The notes beneath the pieces are model-generated. The model searched no databases and was not told the origin of the DNA. It worked only from the letters and a program-made list of their open reading frames with translations. Positions 24,925 to 32,992 of a stretch of DNA of 64,000 bases are shown piece by piece (position 1 is the first letter of the stretch; every line of letters starts with the position of its first letter). Source of the DNA: Nitrosopumilus oxyclinae. GTDB taxonomy: Archaea; Thermoproteota; Nitrososphaeria; Nitrososphaerales; Nitrosopumilaceae. The DNA is taken from assembly GCF_013407165.1 (NCBI RefSeq), contig NZ_CP026994.1, forward strand, positions 770,187-834,186, given 5' to 3'. A program made the position numbers and the translations under genes.

Positions 24925-25313
24925 ATTGTCTTTTTAATTGAAGCGATAGTCTTCTCTAAGTCTTTTTCTTTTCTATTTACTGAGACATAGTATGTTACAT
25001 TGTTTTTTTGTAAAATAACAATCGTTATTTTTTGATGTTGTAAAACAACATGTTCTAATTTTCCAATTGCTCCTACTGAATCTCGCCTTAGTGAAATTAG
25101 TGTAGATATTACAAATAATTCATTTTTGAAATCTTCTGATTGTAAAAGAGGTTTGAGGTTTGGTTTGATCATTCCAGTTAATGTTCTGCCATATGCATTA
25201 ACAATTCCAGCATATCGTATATTGTCAGATATCTCTAAAATTTTTTGGCAATTTTTTCTATATTTAATTACGGTGTCTTTCCATTTATCAGCAGCAGTTT
25301 TTACCATAATCAA
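24921..25313 (-). CDS. Conserved hypothetical protein (DUF6659-like)
   Basis: A 130-residue soluble protein with strand-helix patterning (YAGIVNAYGRTLTGMIKPNLKPLL, LFVISTLISLRRDSVGAIGKLEHVVLQHQKITIVILQKNNVTYYVSVNRKE, split here by phrase). The 'IVNAYGR' segment and the 'ITIVIL...YYVSV' strands resemble roadblock/LC7-like folds found in small thaumarchaeal proteins annotated as DUF6659; I recall this family but cannot verify it. An alternative ATG lies at codon 3. Likely a GTPase-associated or structural helper if roadblock-like (inference). Confidence 0.6.
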   Translation of the reverse strand: MIMVKTAADKWKDTVIKYRKNCQKILEISDNIRYAGIVNAYGRTLTGMIKPNLKPLLQSEDFKNELFVISTLISLRRDSVGAIGKLEHVVLQHQKITIVILQKNNVTYYVSVNRKEKDLEKTIASIKKTI

Positions 25314-25369
25314 ACTAATTTTTGAAATTAATAAGGATGTTGTCTATTTTCAATTTTTAACACTAGTAA

Positions 25370-25753
25370 TTATTTTGAATTTTTTTCTTTGTCTAATTTT
25401 TTCTTTAATTCTAAATTTTCTTTAATCAGTTTGTCATTTTCTGTTTGTAGTGTTTCTATGGAATTTTGTCTAGTGTATGCAGGATGTCCTGGTGGTATTA
25501 CGGAAGATGTCATCGTTAGCAGGCCTGCAGCGTATTGTTGATACATGTGCTGGAATCCTTGAAGTTTCTGAGCCATGTTTTCTGCATTTTGTAAAAATTG
25601 TGCTTTCATAGGATTCTCATGGTTTTTGAACATTGGATTTGATAATCCCGGAGGCAGTCTTGGAAATTGGAATGCTACATGTGGTATGTTTGGATTTAAT
25701 CCATAGAGATTACGTAGATGGTCAGTTACCACATTATCCATGAATATCCTCAA
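25370..25753 (-). CDS. Hypothetical protein with C-terminal coiled coil
   Basis: A 127-residue protein (123 from the ATG at 25741). The first two thirds are rich in Pro, Phe and Met (HVAFQFPRLPPGLSNPMFKNHENPMKAQFLQNAENMAQKLQG in pieces), followed by a predicted coiled coil (IETLQTENDKLIKENLELKKKL). The arrangement of an amphipathic region plus a leucine-zipper tail suggests a small oligomeric accessory protein. No family recognised. Confidence 0.55.
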   Translation of the reverse strand: MRIFMDNVVTDHLRNLYGLNPNIPHVAFQFPRLPPGLSNPMFKNHENPMKAQFLQNAENMAQKLQGFQHMYQQYAAGLLTMTSSVIPPGHPAYTRQNSIETLQTENDKLIKENLELKKKLDKEKNSK

Positions 25754-25878
25754 TATTTGCTATATTTGTGGCTTGCTTTACGCATTTGATATACCATTAA
25801 CTCAATTCTCAGGTGCCTTAGCTCAACTTGAGCTGATCGCAGATCCTTATAGATTCGCAGTTTGGATCGCAAATACAG

Positions 25879-26025
25879 TTGGAACAATCAAAAAAAGCAT
25901 GTTTAAAATGTAAAAAAGATATTGAAGGAAAAGATCTTCATAAAATTGTAATTTATGTAGTTCAAGAGAAATTTACAGAACATCACTATGAACATGTTGA
26001 GTGTCCAGATAATTTTACAGTTTAA
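25879..26025 (+). CDS. Small zinc-ribbon-like protein
   Basis: A 48-residue protein from TTG 25879, with CLKCKKDI near the N-terminus and HHYEHVECP near the C-terminus, giving a Cys-x2-Cys ... His ... Cys set that could bind zinc. The frame is closed upstream by a TGA 45 nt before, and no ATG or GTG is available. A TATA-like GATATACC at about 25788 would give a 60-nt leader with dyad GCTCAAcTTGAGC (25821-25833). Confidence 0.55.
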   Translation: MEQSKKACLKCKKDIEGKDLHKIVIYVVQEKFTEHHYEHVECPDNFTV

Positions 26026-26028
26026 GAT

Positions 26029-26832
26029 TCATCCTTTGAATTCATAGACATGATAAGTTTCCCCGGTAGCTCTTGAACGATATTTCCATTCATCTTTTGT
26101 CCAAATAATCCGTACGAAATCTTTTTGAGAACTAGGATGTAGTCTTTGGTAAACGTCATTGCCAATTAAAATTTGATTAGGTTTTGCCATGTTTTGGATT
26201 TTTGCTGCAATATTCATTGCAGGTCCCATTAAATCTACATGCGAATTTTCAATATCTGAACCATATCTTACTACAATGTTTTGACCAAAATCAACTCCGA
26301 TCTTTACCATTAAATCCGGATAATCATATTGATTTAGAATTGGGTTGATTCCTTTTTGAATAATTGATATCATAGAGTTAGCACAATCCACGGCATTATC
26401 CGCTGCAAGTAGTCCACTTTCATCCCTAACAAAATATCCAATTACTGCATCTCCTACAAATTTTAAAACATATCCATGATGTTGTCTAATAACTGCAGCC
26501 ATCTCTTGAGAAAATGAGCTTATGATAATTGCAATTTTTTCTGCAGGCATCTCCAATGTCATTGTTGTTGAACCAACTAAATCTACATAAAGTACAACCA
26601 TATCTATTTTTGATAAAACATGTTTTCTTAGATATGCATCAGATTCATCAATTAATCCAGTATACTCATAACCTTTTTTCAGAGCAGCCCAAACTCTTTT
26701 TTGAGTTTCTAAAATCATGGTTTCAGAATCTAATGTTGGTTGCTGATTTTTACTAAGCATCATATCTACAACATTGTTGGGTTGATCAATATTTTCTGAT
26801 TTTGATTTAATCTCATTTTCTTCTCTAGTCAT
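26029..26832 (-). CDS. Class III adenylate/guanylate cyclase-type catalytic domain protein
   Basis: A 267-residue protein whose region 78-260 is a class III nucleotidyl cyclase domain. The metal-binding Asp residues are in VLYVDLVGST (first) and LKFVGDAVIGYF (second). The adenine-selecting Lys (LKFVG) and Asp (HVDLMGP) are present, suggesting ATP rather than GTP. The transition-state Arg of the NxxxR motif is Lys here (MNIAAKIQ). It would make cAMP or be a degenerate sensor. No membrane segment is present, so cytosolic. It lies 9 nt downstream of a zinc-ribbon gene and is likely co-transcribed. Class III cyclases occur in several thaumarchaea with unknown roles. Confidence 0.82.
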   Translation of the reverse strand: MTREENEIKSKSENIDQPNNVVDMMLSKNQQPTLDSETMILETQKRVWAALKKGYEYTGLIDESDAYLRKHVLSKIDMVVLYVDLVGSTTMTLEMPAEKIAIIISSFSQEMAAVIRQHHGYVLKFVGDAVIGYFVRDESGLLAADNAVDCANSMISIIQKGINPILNQYDYPDLMVKIGVDFGQNIVVRYGSDIENSHVDLMGPAMNIAAKIQNMAKPNQILIGNDVYQRLHPSSQKDFVRIIWTKDEWKYRSRATGETYHVYEFKG

Positions 26833-26841
26833 TCAATCACC

Positions 26842-26964
26842 TTATTCTAGTGGGAAATCCACTCCACATTTTGGGCATTTGCCTCGTTTACCCTTGTATC
26901 CAGTATGATAATACTCTGTAATATCAGCATTACAATGATCACAAGAAATCACTGAACTGCTCAT
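26842..26964 (-). CDS. Small rubredoxin-like zinc-ribbon protein
   Basis: A 40-residue protein with ISCDHCNADI and GKCPKCGVDF, two Cys-x2-Cys knuckles 18 residues apart, a complete zinc ribbon. ATG 26964. It precedes the cyclase-type gene by 9 nt, so the two form an operon and may interact. Confidence 0.75.
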   Translation of the reverse strand: MSSSVISCDHCNADITEYYHTGYKGKRGKCPKCGVDFPLE

Positions 26965-27037
26965 GCCTATGAGGGCCTTTTAATCTATTTAGATTTAAGG
27001 ATGAAGGTTTAAGGAGAGCAATTTTCAGATATTTCCT

Positions 27038-27877
27038 GTGAGATTAGGTTCAAGATCATCTAATGATTTCATTCAAATTTTAAATGAAAAGAGTGAATCA
27101 ATTCAAAAATCATTTCTTCCAAAAATTATAGACGTTACCAAAATGGTAGATGTAAAAGTAATGATGGGTGATTCAACCATTACGGATCAAAAAACATTTG
27201 ATCCAAAAAAAATTACAGATTATTTTCAAAAAATAAATGATTCTCTTAAAGAATGGTCTGTTCAAGATGTATCCATTACAAATAATCAAGATGTAAGACG
27301 AATTTTTACAAAATTCGAGATTTCTGAAGGGAGTTATTTGTTATCTGGACATTTGTCATTACAGTTTCATGTGTTGTTATATTACAAACCCATCCAACGT
27401 GTAATTGACTGTCAAAAAGAATTAGCAGAAATTGTAGATTTAACTAAAAACGAACAGGAGCAACTATCAGATAATAGTGATCAATTAGTTTTGAATAAAC
27501 TAAAAGAGATGGGATACAAAGATTTTGATCATCAGAAATTGTTTGAAGTGTTTTATGAAAACGATGAATTCAGAGAAAAAGTATTTGAAGAAATTCAAAA
27601 AGATGCAGGGGTTGATTTTCAAGAATTATCTGAAAAAAAATCTAAATTGTTTTCAGAACTTGATTCACTTTTACTTGAAACTTATCAAACATCTCCTGTG
27701 TTAATCGATGACCCTAGATTAGTTTCAGGCGAAGAGGGATGTTTGTTATCATTAGACTTGGAATTTATTAAAAATGGGAACCGTGAAGGAGTGTTTGATC
27801 CAAGAAAAATGTCAGATAGTGTAAAAGAAAATATTCTAAAACGATTAACTGAACTTGAAAAAGTTATTCAATCATAA
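27038..27877 (+). CDS. Hypothetical protein, 279 residues
   Basis: A soluble, strongly charged, mainly helical protein starting at GTG 27038. The central part has strands (VSITNNQDVRRIFTKFEISEGSYLLSGHLSLQFHVLLYYK in pieces), and the C-terminal half is helical with KLFSELDSLLLETYQ and EEGCLLSLDLEFIKNG. There is no signal peptide, Cys cluster, nucleotide-binding loop or membrane helix. I do not recognise the family. It stands alone between a zinc-ribbon/cyclase operon and ilvA, with a structured-looking element directly after its stop. Confidence 0.6.
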   Translation: MRLGSRSSNDFIQILNEKSESIQKSFLPKIIDVTKMVDVKVMMGDSTITDQKTFDPKKITDYFQKINDSLKEWSVQDVSITNNQDVRRIFTKFEISEGSYLLSGHLSLQFHVLLYYKPIQRVIDCQKELAEIVDLTKNEQEQLSDNSDQLVLNKLKEMGYKDFDHQKLFEVFYENDEFREKVFEEIQKDAGVDFQELSEKKSKLFSELDSLLLETYQTSPVLIDDPRLVSGEEGCLLSLDLEFIKNGNREGVFDPRKMSDSVKENILKRLTELEKVIQS

Positions 27878-27887
27878 TAAAACCCAA

Positions 27888-27932
27888 GTGACCGAAAAAT
27901 GAGAAATTATCTCAAAGGGGAGATTCGGCCAC
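27888..27932. other. Candidate structured RNA element between two genes
   Basis: GTGaCCGAA (27888-27896) pairs with TTCGGcCAC (27924-27932), a 9-bp helix with one A-C mismatch. Inside it TGAGA (27900-27904) pairs with TCTCA (27910-27914) around AATTA. It starts 11 nt after the stop at 27877 and 130 nt before the ilvA start. A TATA-like GGATATAC follows at 27934. It could be a 3'-UTR element or part of a small RNA. Confidence 0.3.
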
Positions 27933-28061
27933 CGGATATACTTTGAACGTGAATTTTTTTACTATTTAGGCATTCCTCAAAATATACGCATAAAATTTGA
28001 CTAAAAATACAATTTTTGGATAGAAGAAGACAAATACGCCAAATCAATAGCATGATTTCCA

Positions 28062-29270
28062 ATGAACCCTACATATGATGACATACTGGCTGCAAATGCA
28101 TTACGAGGTAATGAAATTAAAAAAACACCTCTGATACACACTTCAACATTTAGTGACATGACAGGTTCCGAAGTGTATCTTAAAGCAGAATTTAGACAAA
28201 AAACTGGTTCATTTAAAATTCGTGGAGCTTATTTTAAAATTAAATCATTATCTAATGAAGAAAAAAAACATGGAGTTGTTGCAGCTTCTGCAGGTAACCA
28301 TGCACAAGGTGTTGCATTTGCATCATCATTAGAAAAAATTCCATGTACCATTGTAATGCCAAAAAATGCATCCCCTGCAAAAGTTTCTGCAACTAGAGGT
28401 TATGGTGCTAATGTAATACTGGAGGGAGTAAACTATGATGAATCATCAGCAAAAGCTAAAGAAATAGCAAAAGAAACGGGAGCAATAATGATTCATGCTT
28501 TTGATGATCCACAGATAATTGCCGCACAAGGTGTAATTGGATTAGAAATACTAGAAGATTTGCCAGATGTAGATGAAATCTATGTGCCAATAGGGGGTGG
28601 TGGATTGGCAGCAGGTACACTAATTGCAATTAAAGAAAAAAATCCACAAATCAAAGTTATAGGAGTACAATCAAAGTCATTCCCATCCATGCATGATTCT
28701 GTAAAACAAGGATCAATTACATCTAGTGGGGGGGAGAGAACTATAGCTGACGGCATTTCAGTCAAGGTTCCAGGACAGTTAACATTTACAATCATTAAAG
28801 ATCTTATAGATGAAATAGTCCTAGTAGATGATATTGAAATTACAAAAGCGATGTTCTTGCTAATGGAAAGAATGAAGTTTGTAGTTGAACCTGCAGGTGC
28901 ATCGAGTTTAGCTTATCTAATTTCTAAAAAACCTGCAGTAGGGAAAAAAGTTGTAGCAATATTGGCCGGAGGTAATGTGGATATGTATCTATTAGGACAA
29001 ATTGTAGATAAAGGCCTTGCAGCAATGGGCAGATTGTTAAAATTATCTATTTTGCTACCTGATAGACCAGGTGCATTCAAAGAAATTGTTGATGAAATAA
29101 CTTTAGCAAATGCAAATATCGTTGAAGTAGTGCATGATAGACTGAGCTCCAACATCAATGCAGGATCTGCAGGCGTTACATTAAGTCTAGAAACTCAAGG
29201 AAAAGAACAAGCAGAATTACTTATTGATGCATTAAAAAAGAAAAATATTCAATTCACATTACTGACATAA
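28062..29270 (+). CDS. ilvA: Threonine ammonia-lyase (threonine dehydratase) with ACT domain
   Basis: A 402-residue PLP enzyme converting threonine to 2-oxobutanoate and ammonia, the first step toward isoleucine. The PLP lysine is in KTGSFKIRGA (about residues 46-55), the substrate loop SAGNHAQGVAFA around 80-91, and the phosphate-binding Gly-rich loop PIGGGGLAAG around 175-184. A C-terminal ACT domain (about 325-400, LSILLPDRPGAFKEIVDEI) suggests allosteric control. The length matches the TdcB/IlvA short form with one ACT domain. ATG 28062. Convergent with purE, 1 nt apart. Confidence 0.92.
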   Translation: MNPTYDDILAANALRGNEIKKTPLIHTSTFSDMTGSEVYLKAEFRQKTGSFKIRGAYFKIKSLSNEEKKHGVVAASAGNHAQGVAFASSLEKIPCTIVMPKNASPAKVSATRGYGANVILEGVNYDESSAKAKEIAKETGAIMIHAFDDPQIIAAQGVIGLEILEDLPDVDEIYVPIGGGGLAAGTLIAIKEKNPQIKVIGVQSKSFPSMHDSVKQGSITSSGGERTIADGISVKVPGQLTFTIIKDLIDEIVLVDDIEITKAMFLLMERMKFVVEPAGASSLAYLISKKPAVGKKVVAILAGGNVDMYLLGQIVDKGLAAMGRLLKLSILLPDRPGAFKEIVDEITLANANIVEVVHDRLSSNINAGSAGVTLSLETQGKEQAELLIDALKKKNIQFTLLT

Positions 29271-29271
29271 T

Positions 29272-29847
29272 CTATTTGAATTTCTTTTTTGCAAATTTTG
29301 AAAGACCTTCTTTTTTTAATTGATCAGACTCTTTCATGACTGAATTATGCTGATTGGATTTATGTTGTTTTAGAATTTTTTTCAAATCTGGAAATTCATT
29401 TGCCAACATCTTCATAGCATAGATTGCGGCATTGCCTGCTTTGTTAACTCCAACAGCTACCACTGGAGAACCAGATGGCATTTCAGTTATTGACAGCAAT
29501 GAATCTAATCCGCCAAACGCAGAAAATTTCGCTGTGTCTGATTTTTTTGGATGTTTATCATTGAAAACCAGAATTGGAACTCCAATTACTGGAATTGTAG
29601 TGTGAGATGCAATCATTCCAGGTAAATGTGCAGCACCACCTGCTCCAGCAATAATAATTTTAAATCCCATCTTCTCAGCATGTTTTGCATATTCTGCCAA
29701 TCTTGCAGGAGTTCTATGTGCAGATACGATTTGATCTTCATGTTTAATTTTATACTCGTCTAAAATCTCTGCAGCACCCTGCATAATTCTACTATCAGAA
29801 CTTGATCCCATGATAATTCCAACTAATGGTTTTTTTGAATATGCCAT
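29272..29847 (-). CDS. purE: N5-carboxyaminoimidazole ribonucleotide mutase
   Basis: A 191-residue class I PurE. Diagnostic motifs are GIIMGSSSDSRIM (phosphate binding, about 9-21), SAHRTPARLAEYA (about 42-54) with the catalytic His, and AGAGGAAHLPGMIASHTTIPVIGVP. It moves the carboxyl group of N5-CAIR to give CAIR in purine synthesis. The last about 30 residues are a lysine-rich extension beyond the usual about 160. The gene diverges from purK, which makes its substrate, across a 106-bp shared promoter region containing a perfect 9-bp inverted repeat. Confidence 0.93.
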   Translation of the reverse strand: MAYSKKPLVGIIMGSSSDSRIMQGAAEILDEYKIKHEDQIVSAHRTPARLAEYAKHAEKMGFKIIIAGAGGAAHLPGMIASHTTIPVIGVPILVFNDKHPKKSDTAKFSAFGGLDSLLSITEMPSGSPVVAVGVNKAGNAAIYAMKMLANEFPDLKKILKQHKSNQHNSVMKESDQLKKEGLSKFAKKKFK

Positions 29848-29897
29848 GATAATAGAAAAAACTAGAGAGTAATTAACAATTCTATTAAGAAATAATC

Positions 29898-29930
29898 AAA
29901 AATATCATTCCAAATACATTAGATATTTTT
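29898..29930. promoter_or_regulatory. Inverted repeat in the purE-purK divergent promoter
   Basis: AAAAATATC (29898-29906), 15-nt centre, GATATTTTT (29922-29930): perfect 9-bp arms. The right arm overlaps the TATA region expected about 27 nt before the purK ATG. A candidate operator for co-control of both purine genes. A/T-rich palindromes arise easily by chance here, so support is modest. Confidence 0.4.
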
Positions 29931-29953
29931 AATCCAAAAAGAACAATTCAGTA

Positions 29954-31099
29954 ATGGCAAAAATTCTTGGAATTATTGGCGGAGGTCAACTAGGAATGAT
30001 GATCACAGAGGCAGCTAAAAAAATGCCTAACGAAATATCTGAAATTATTGTGTTAGATCCTACTGAAAATTGTCCTGCTTCCCAAGTAGGAGCAACCCAA
30101 ATTATCGCAGATTTTAAAGACAAAGACGCCATTATTGAATTGGCAAATAAATCTGACATTATCACATATGAAATTGAATCAGGAGATAGTGATGTCTTAA
30201 AATCAGTTGAGGGTAAATCTCAAATCAACCCATCACCTGAAACTTTGAAAATCATCCAAGACAAATTCTTACAAAAATCTTTTCTTAAAGAAAATAACAT
30301 ACCAATACCAGATTTTATGGAAATCAGTAATATTGATGATGTTAAGAGAGGATTAGAGAAATTTGGACTTCCTGCAATGCTAAAAGCTCGAAGGGACGCA
30401 TATGATGGAAGAGGTAATTTTAAAATTAACTCTGAAGATGGAGTTCAAAAAGCATTTGATTATTTCAAAGGGCAACCTCTTCTTTTAGAAAAATTTGTAC
30501 CGTTCAGTATGGAAGTATCTGTAATTGCTTCAAGAAACACCAAAGGTCAAATCAAAACATATCCTCTAGTTGAAAATATACATGAACATAATATTTTACG
30601 AGAAACAATAGCACCTGCCAGAGTTTCTAAAAATATTTCAGACAAGGCAGAAAAGATAGCTGAAAAAACAATGTCGGTACTAAAAGGTGCTGGAATATTC
30701 GGCATAGAGATGTTTGTAACTAATGATGATGAAGTAATGATTAATGAAATAGCCCCAAGAGTTCATAATTCTGGACATCATACGTTACAATCTAGTAAAA
30801 CGTCTCAATTTGAACAGCATCTAAAAGCAATTCTAGGGTTAGAATTAGGAAGTACAGAATTAATTCATAATTCCATAATGTACAATATTTTGGGAAGTGA
30901 TGGGTTTACAGGAGAATATGACCCACTAGATATTTCTGATAATGGAGTATTTTTGAAAATGTATGGTAAAAAAATCTCAAAACCTCTTCGAAAATTAGGG
31001 CACATCAACATAGTTGGTGTGAATGGTGAGTCAATTGAAGAGTTGTTAAAAAAATTAGAGAATATAAAACCAAAAACTGTTGTCAAAGCATCGGATTAG
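29954..31099 (+). CDS. purK: N5-carboxyaminoimidazole ribonucleotide synthase
   Basis: A 381-residue ATP-grasp enzyme making N5-CAIR from AIR, bicarbonate and ATP. It shows GIIGGGQLGMM (about residues 5-15), SQVGATQIIADFKDKDAI, the ATP-grasp core LKARRDAYDGRGNF, ENIHEHNILRETIAPARVS, and the metal/phosphate segment NEIAPRVHNSGHHTLQ. Normal length. Divergent from purE; the pair converts AIR to CAIR. Confidence 0.93.
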   Translation: MAKILGIIGGGQLGMMITEAAKKMPNEISEIIVLDPTENCPASQVGATQIIADFKDKDAIIELANKSDIITYEIESGDSDVLKSVEGKSQINPSPETLKIIQDKFLQKSFLKENNIPIPDFMEISNIDDVKRGLEKFGLPAMLKARRDAYDGRGNFKINSEDGVQKAFDYFKGQPLLLEKFVPFSMEVSVIASRNTKGQIKTYPLVENIHEHNILRETIAPARVSKNISDKAEKIAEKTMSVLKGAGIFGIEMFVTNDDEVMINEIAPRVHNSGHHTLQSSKTSQFEQHLKAILGLELGSTELIHNSIMYNILGSDGFTGEYDPLDISDNGVFLKMYGKKISKPLRKLGHINIVGVNGESIEELLKKLENIKPKTVVKASD

Positions 31100-31129
31100 A
31101 TTTATTAGTTGTGAATAGCAAATCAAATC

Positions 31130-31501
31130 ATGCTTCTTAAAACATCTATTGTATTATCAGCAATTTCTATAGGATTACTTGTTTTGTATGGAGCAGATGT
31201 TGCCGTTGCAATGGGGAGTGATAATCATGATGGCTTTTTACCATTAGATGACATGCAACGAGGTGCAGGACTAGGAGGTCCAGCAATTCTTTTACCAATA
31301 ATTGCATTTTTCATATCATTTAAACAACCATCAATGAAATTAGGCGGACTAATAATAGTATCAGGAGTTTTAATTCTAATTGGAGGTCTTGCAATGGTAG
31401 GAACTCCTGCCCCAGAAGGTGTAGAGAGAAATCCAATAATGTTATTTGCTCCAGCAATTTTACAAATTGCATTAGGTGCAATTAAGATAAAAAAATCTTA
31501 A
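31130..31501 (+). CDS. Small membrane protein, about four hydrophobic segments
   Basis: A 123-residue protein with hydrophobic helices around residues 5-27, 45-62, 70-90 and 105-120. It carries a polar loop GSDNHDGFLPLDDMQRGAGLGGP between the first two. The first segment could be an uncleaved signal anchor. No family recognised. It lies 30 nt after purK on the same strand, possibly read through. Confidence 0.6.
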   Translation: MLLKTSIVLSAISIGLLVLYGADVAVAMGSDNHDGFLPLDDMQRGAGLGGPAILLPIIAFFISFKQPSMKLGGLIIVSGVLILIGGLAMVGTPAPEGVERNPIMLFAPAILQIALGAIKIKKS

Positions 31502-31510
31502 ACATTTAGC

Positions 31511-31642
31511 ATGACTATTTGTGCAAAGTGTGAAAATGATGTAAACAAGGTCTACGATTGTGATCATACTAAATTTAAAAATTATTGCGTTGAATGCTAT
31601 CAAGAATTACATTACAATTTAACTGAAGAAAGCAGTTGTTAA
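31511..31642 (+). CDS. Small Cys-rich zinc-ribbon protein
   Basis: A 43-residue protein with TICAKCEND, CDHT and NYCVECYQELHYN, two Cys-x2-Cys pairs plus Cys/His in between. It starts 9 nt after the previous stop and ends 1 nt before the next, similar, mini-gene, whose CLECYTELYYY repeats its C-terminal half. Confidence 0.7.
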   Translation: MTICAKCENDVNKVYDCDHTKFKNYCVECYQELHYNLTEESSC

Positions 31643-31643
31643 C

Positions 31644-31730
31644 ATGAAAAAATCCAAGATTGATTCTCCGCATTGTCTTGAATGCTACACTGAATTATAC
31701 TATTATGACAGTGACATTAAATCCGAATAG
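31644..31730 (+). CDS. Mini-protein homologous to the C-terminal half of the preceding zinc ribbon
   Basis: A 28-residue protein (MKKSKIDSPHCLECYTELYY...) matching CVECYQELHYN of its neighbour. It has only one Cys-x2-Cys, so zinc binding would need dimerisation or the partner. The tandem placement indicates duplication followed by truncation. Confidence 0.5.
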   Translation: MKKSKIDSPHCLECYTELYYYDSDIKSE

Positions 31731-31816
31731 ACCTTTTCTATTTATTTATATACACTATTTCATCTAATGCAGGTCGTGAGAGATTTGAACTACTACCTTA
31801 CAGAAAGTGAAAAATA

Positions 31817-32065
31817 TTGTTGACAGATAGAGATATTGCAATTTATGCTCTAGGAAAAACTGAGGGAGTTCACTCCATTGCAGAAACTCTCGGAAAAGGT
31901 CTAGATGATGAAAAGTATATTGAATCTTGGAATAAAACTATGAAATTACTAGGTATTGAAATGCCATTAAAGGAACTTGAGAACATCTATAATGAATTTG
32001 CAAAAAAGATGGAAGATATCGTAAAGACTGAAAACATAAAACCTGAAAAATCTACCACCAAATAG
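31817..32065 (+). CDS. Small helical hypothetical protein
   Basis: An 82-residue charged helical protein (LTDRDIAIYALGKTEGVHSIAETLGKGLDDEKYIESWNKTMKLLG in pieces). Two tandem TTG codons at 31817 and 31820 are candidate starts; the second shares TTGA with the stop of an 18-codon upstream frame starting at ATG 31767. A TTTATATAC box lies at about 31746. Its stop abuts the ATG of the nucleotidyltransferase gene with no gap, so they are co-transcribed. Confidence 0.6.
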   Translation: MLTDRDIAIYALGKTEGVHSIAETLGKGLDDEKYIESWNKTMKLLGIEMPLKELENIYNEFAKKMEDIVKTENIKPEKSTTK

Positions 32066-32734
32066 ATGAAAGCAATAATTTTGGCAGGAGGAAGAGGGAA
32101 AAGATTAAGACCAATTACAGACTATGTTCCAAAACCACTAGTACCAATCAAAAACACTCCAATCATAGAATGGCAATTAAAATATCTTAAAAAATATGGT
32201 GTGTCTGAAGTAATAATTTGTACAGGATATAAACAAGAAATGATTGAAGATTATTTGAAAATTAAAAATTTAGGAATTAAAATAAAATTCTCTATTGAAA
32301 AAACACCATTAGGCACAGGGGGTGCAATTAAAAAAGCAGGTAAATTAATCAAAGATAAATCATTTTTTGTCATTAATGGAGATACGATAACAAACATAGA
32401 TTTAAAAAAATTATCAAAGAAACAAAATTCAATTGCATCAATTGAATTAAAAACAAAATTTGGAGTATTGGAAATTAGTGAAGATAAAATTACAAAGTTC
32501 AAAGAAAAAAAAGAAATTTCAGATGTGTGGATGAATGCAGGGATTTATCATTTAGAAAGAGACATTCTAAAAGATCTACCAAAAAAAGGAGATATAGAAA
32601 AAACAGTTTTTCCAGATTATGCCAAAAAAGGAAAACTCAATATTGAAAAATTTAAAAATGTCAAATGGTATTCAGTAGATTCATTCAAAGATATGGAAGA
32701 ATGTTCTTTAGAAATAGATAAAATAATAAAATAA
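32066..32734 (+). CDS. Sugar-1-phosphate nucleotidyltransferase
   Basis: A 222-residue protein of the NTP_transferase fold. The nucleotide-binding loop is ILAGGRGKRLRPIT (about residues 4-17), with PKPLVPIKNTPIIEW (sugar-phosphate site) and VINGDTITN (metal-binding Asp, around 100). It would join a nucleoside triphosphate and a sugar-1-phosphate to make an activated sugar. It lacks the left-handed helix domain of GlmU or ManC-type long forms, matching short archaeal mannose- or glucose-1-phosphate transferases. The precise sugar is unknown. Activated sugars could feed S-layer or pilin glycosylation or the glycosyltransferase at 44661. Confidence 0.85.
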   Translation: MKAIILAGGRGKRLRPITDYVPKPLVPIKNTPIIEWQLKYLKKYGVSEVIICTGYKQEMIEDYLKIKNLGIKIKFSIEKTPLGTGGAIKKAGKLIKDKSFFVINGDTITNIDLKKLSKKQNSIASIELKTKFGVLEISEDKITKFKEKKEISDVWMNAGIYHLERDILKDLPKKGDIEKTVFPDYAKKGKLNIEKFKNVKWYSVDSFKDMEECSLEIDKIIK

Positions 32735-32746
32735 AATATTGTGTTT

Positions 32747-32893
32747 TTATGCACCGGTTCTATGTAATGTGACCATACAATATGCTATTTCTTCAACAAA
32801 CAATTCATCTTTACTAATTGAAGCATATTTTGTTGCATTGTCCCAAAATGTTGGTTTTTTGTCAGATTCTTCTGAGAATACTTGTTCGCTCAT
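32747..32893 (-). CDS. Small acidic hypothetical protein
   Basis: A 48-residue protein (MSEQVFSEESDKKPTFWDN then ATKYASISKDELFVEEIAYC), without membrane or metal motifs. Codon pattern and a clean ATG-stop frame on the minus strand support it over the overlapping plus-strand frame. Function unknown. Confidence 0.55.
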   Translation of the reverse strand: MSEQVFSEESDKKPTFWDNATKYASISKDELFVEEIAYCMVTLHRTGA

Positions 32894-32992
32894 AATTCTA
32901 ATTCTAAACCGATCTGATAATACTCGACCTCAACCAAAATTCACCCCTTACTAAAACAGAACACTAGAATATCCAAAACACATAGCAATTTC

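Noticed and set aside
25811..25880. tRNA-like segment (TTAGCTCAACTTGAGC)
   Set aside because: It has a D-arm-like hairpin only; no acceptor stem pairing, T-loop or anticodon arm could be drawn.
31767..31823. 18-codon upstream frame as a real gene
   Set aside because: It is very short and too close to the predicted transcription start; kept only as a note under the downstream gene.
32739..32954. 71-codon plus-strand frame over the 48-residue minus-strand gene
   Set aside because: The minus-strand frame has a better start, composition and termination; the plus frame is unstructured.
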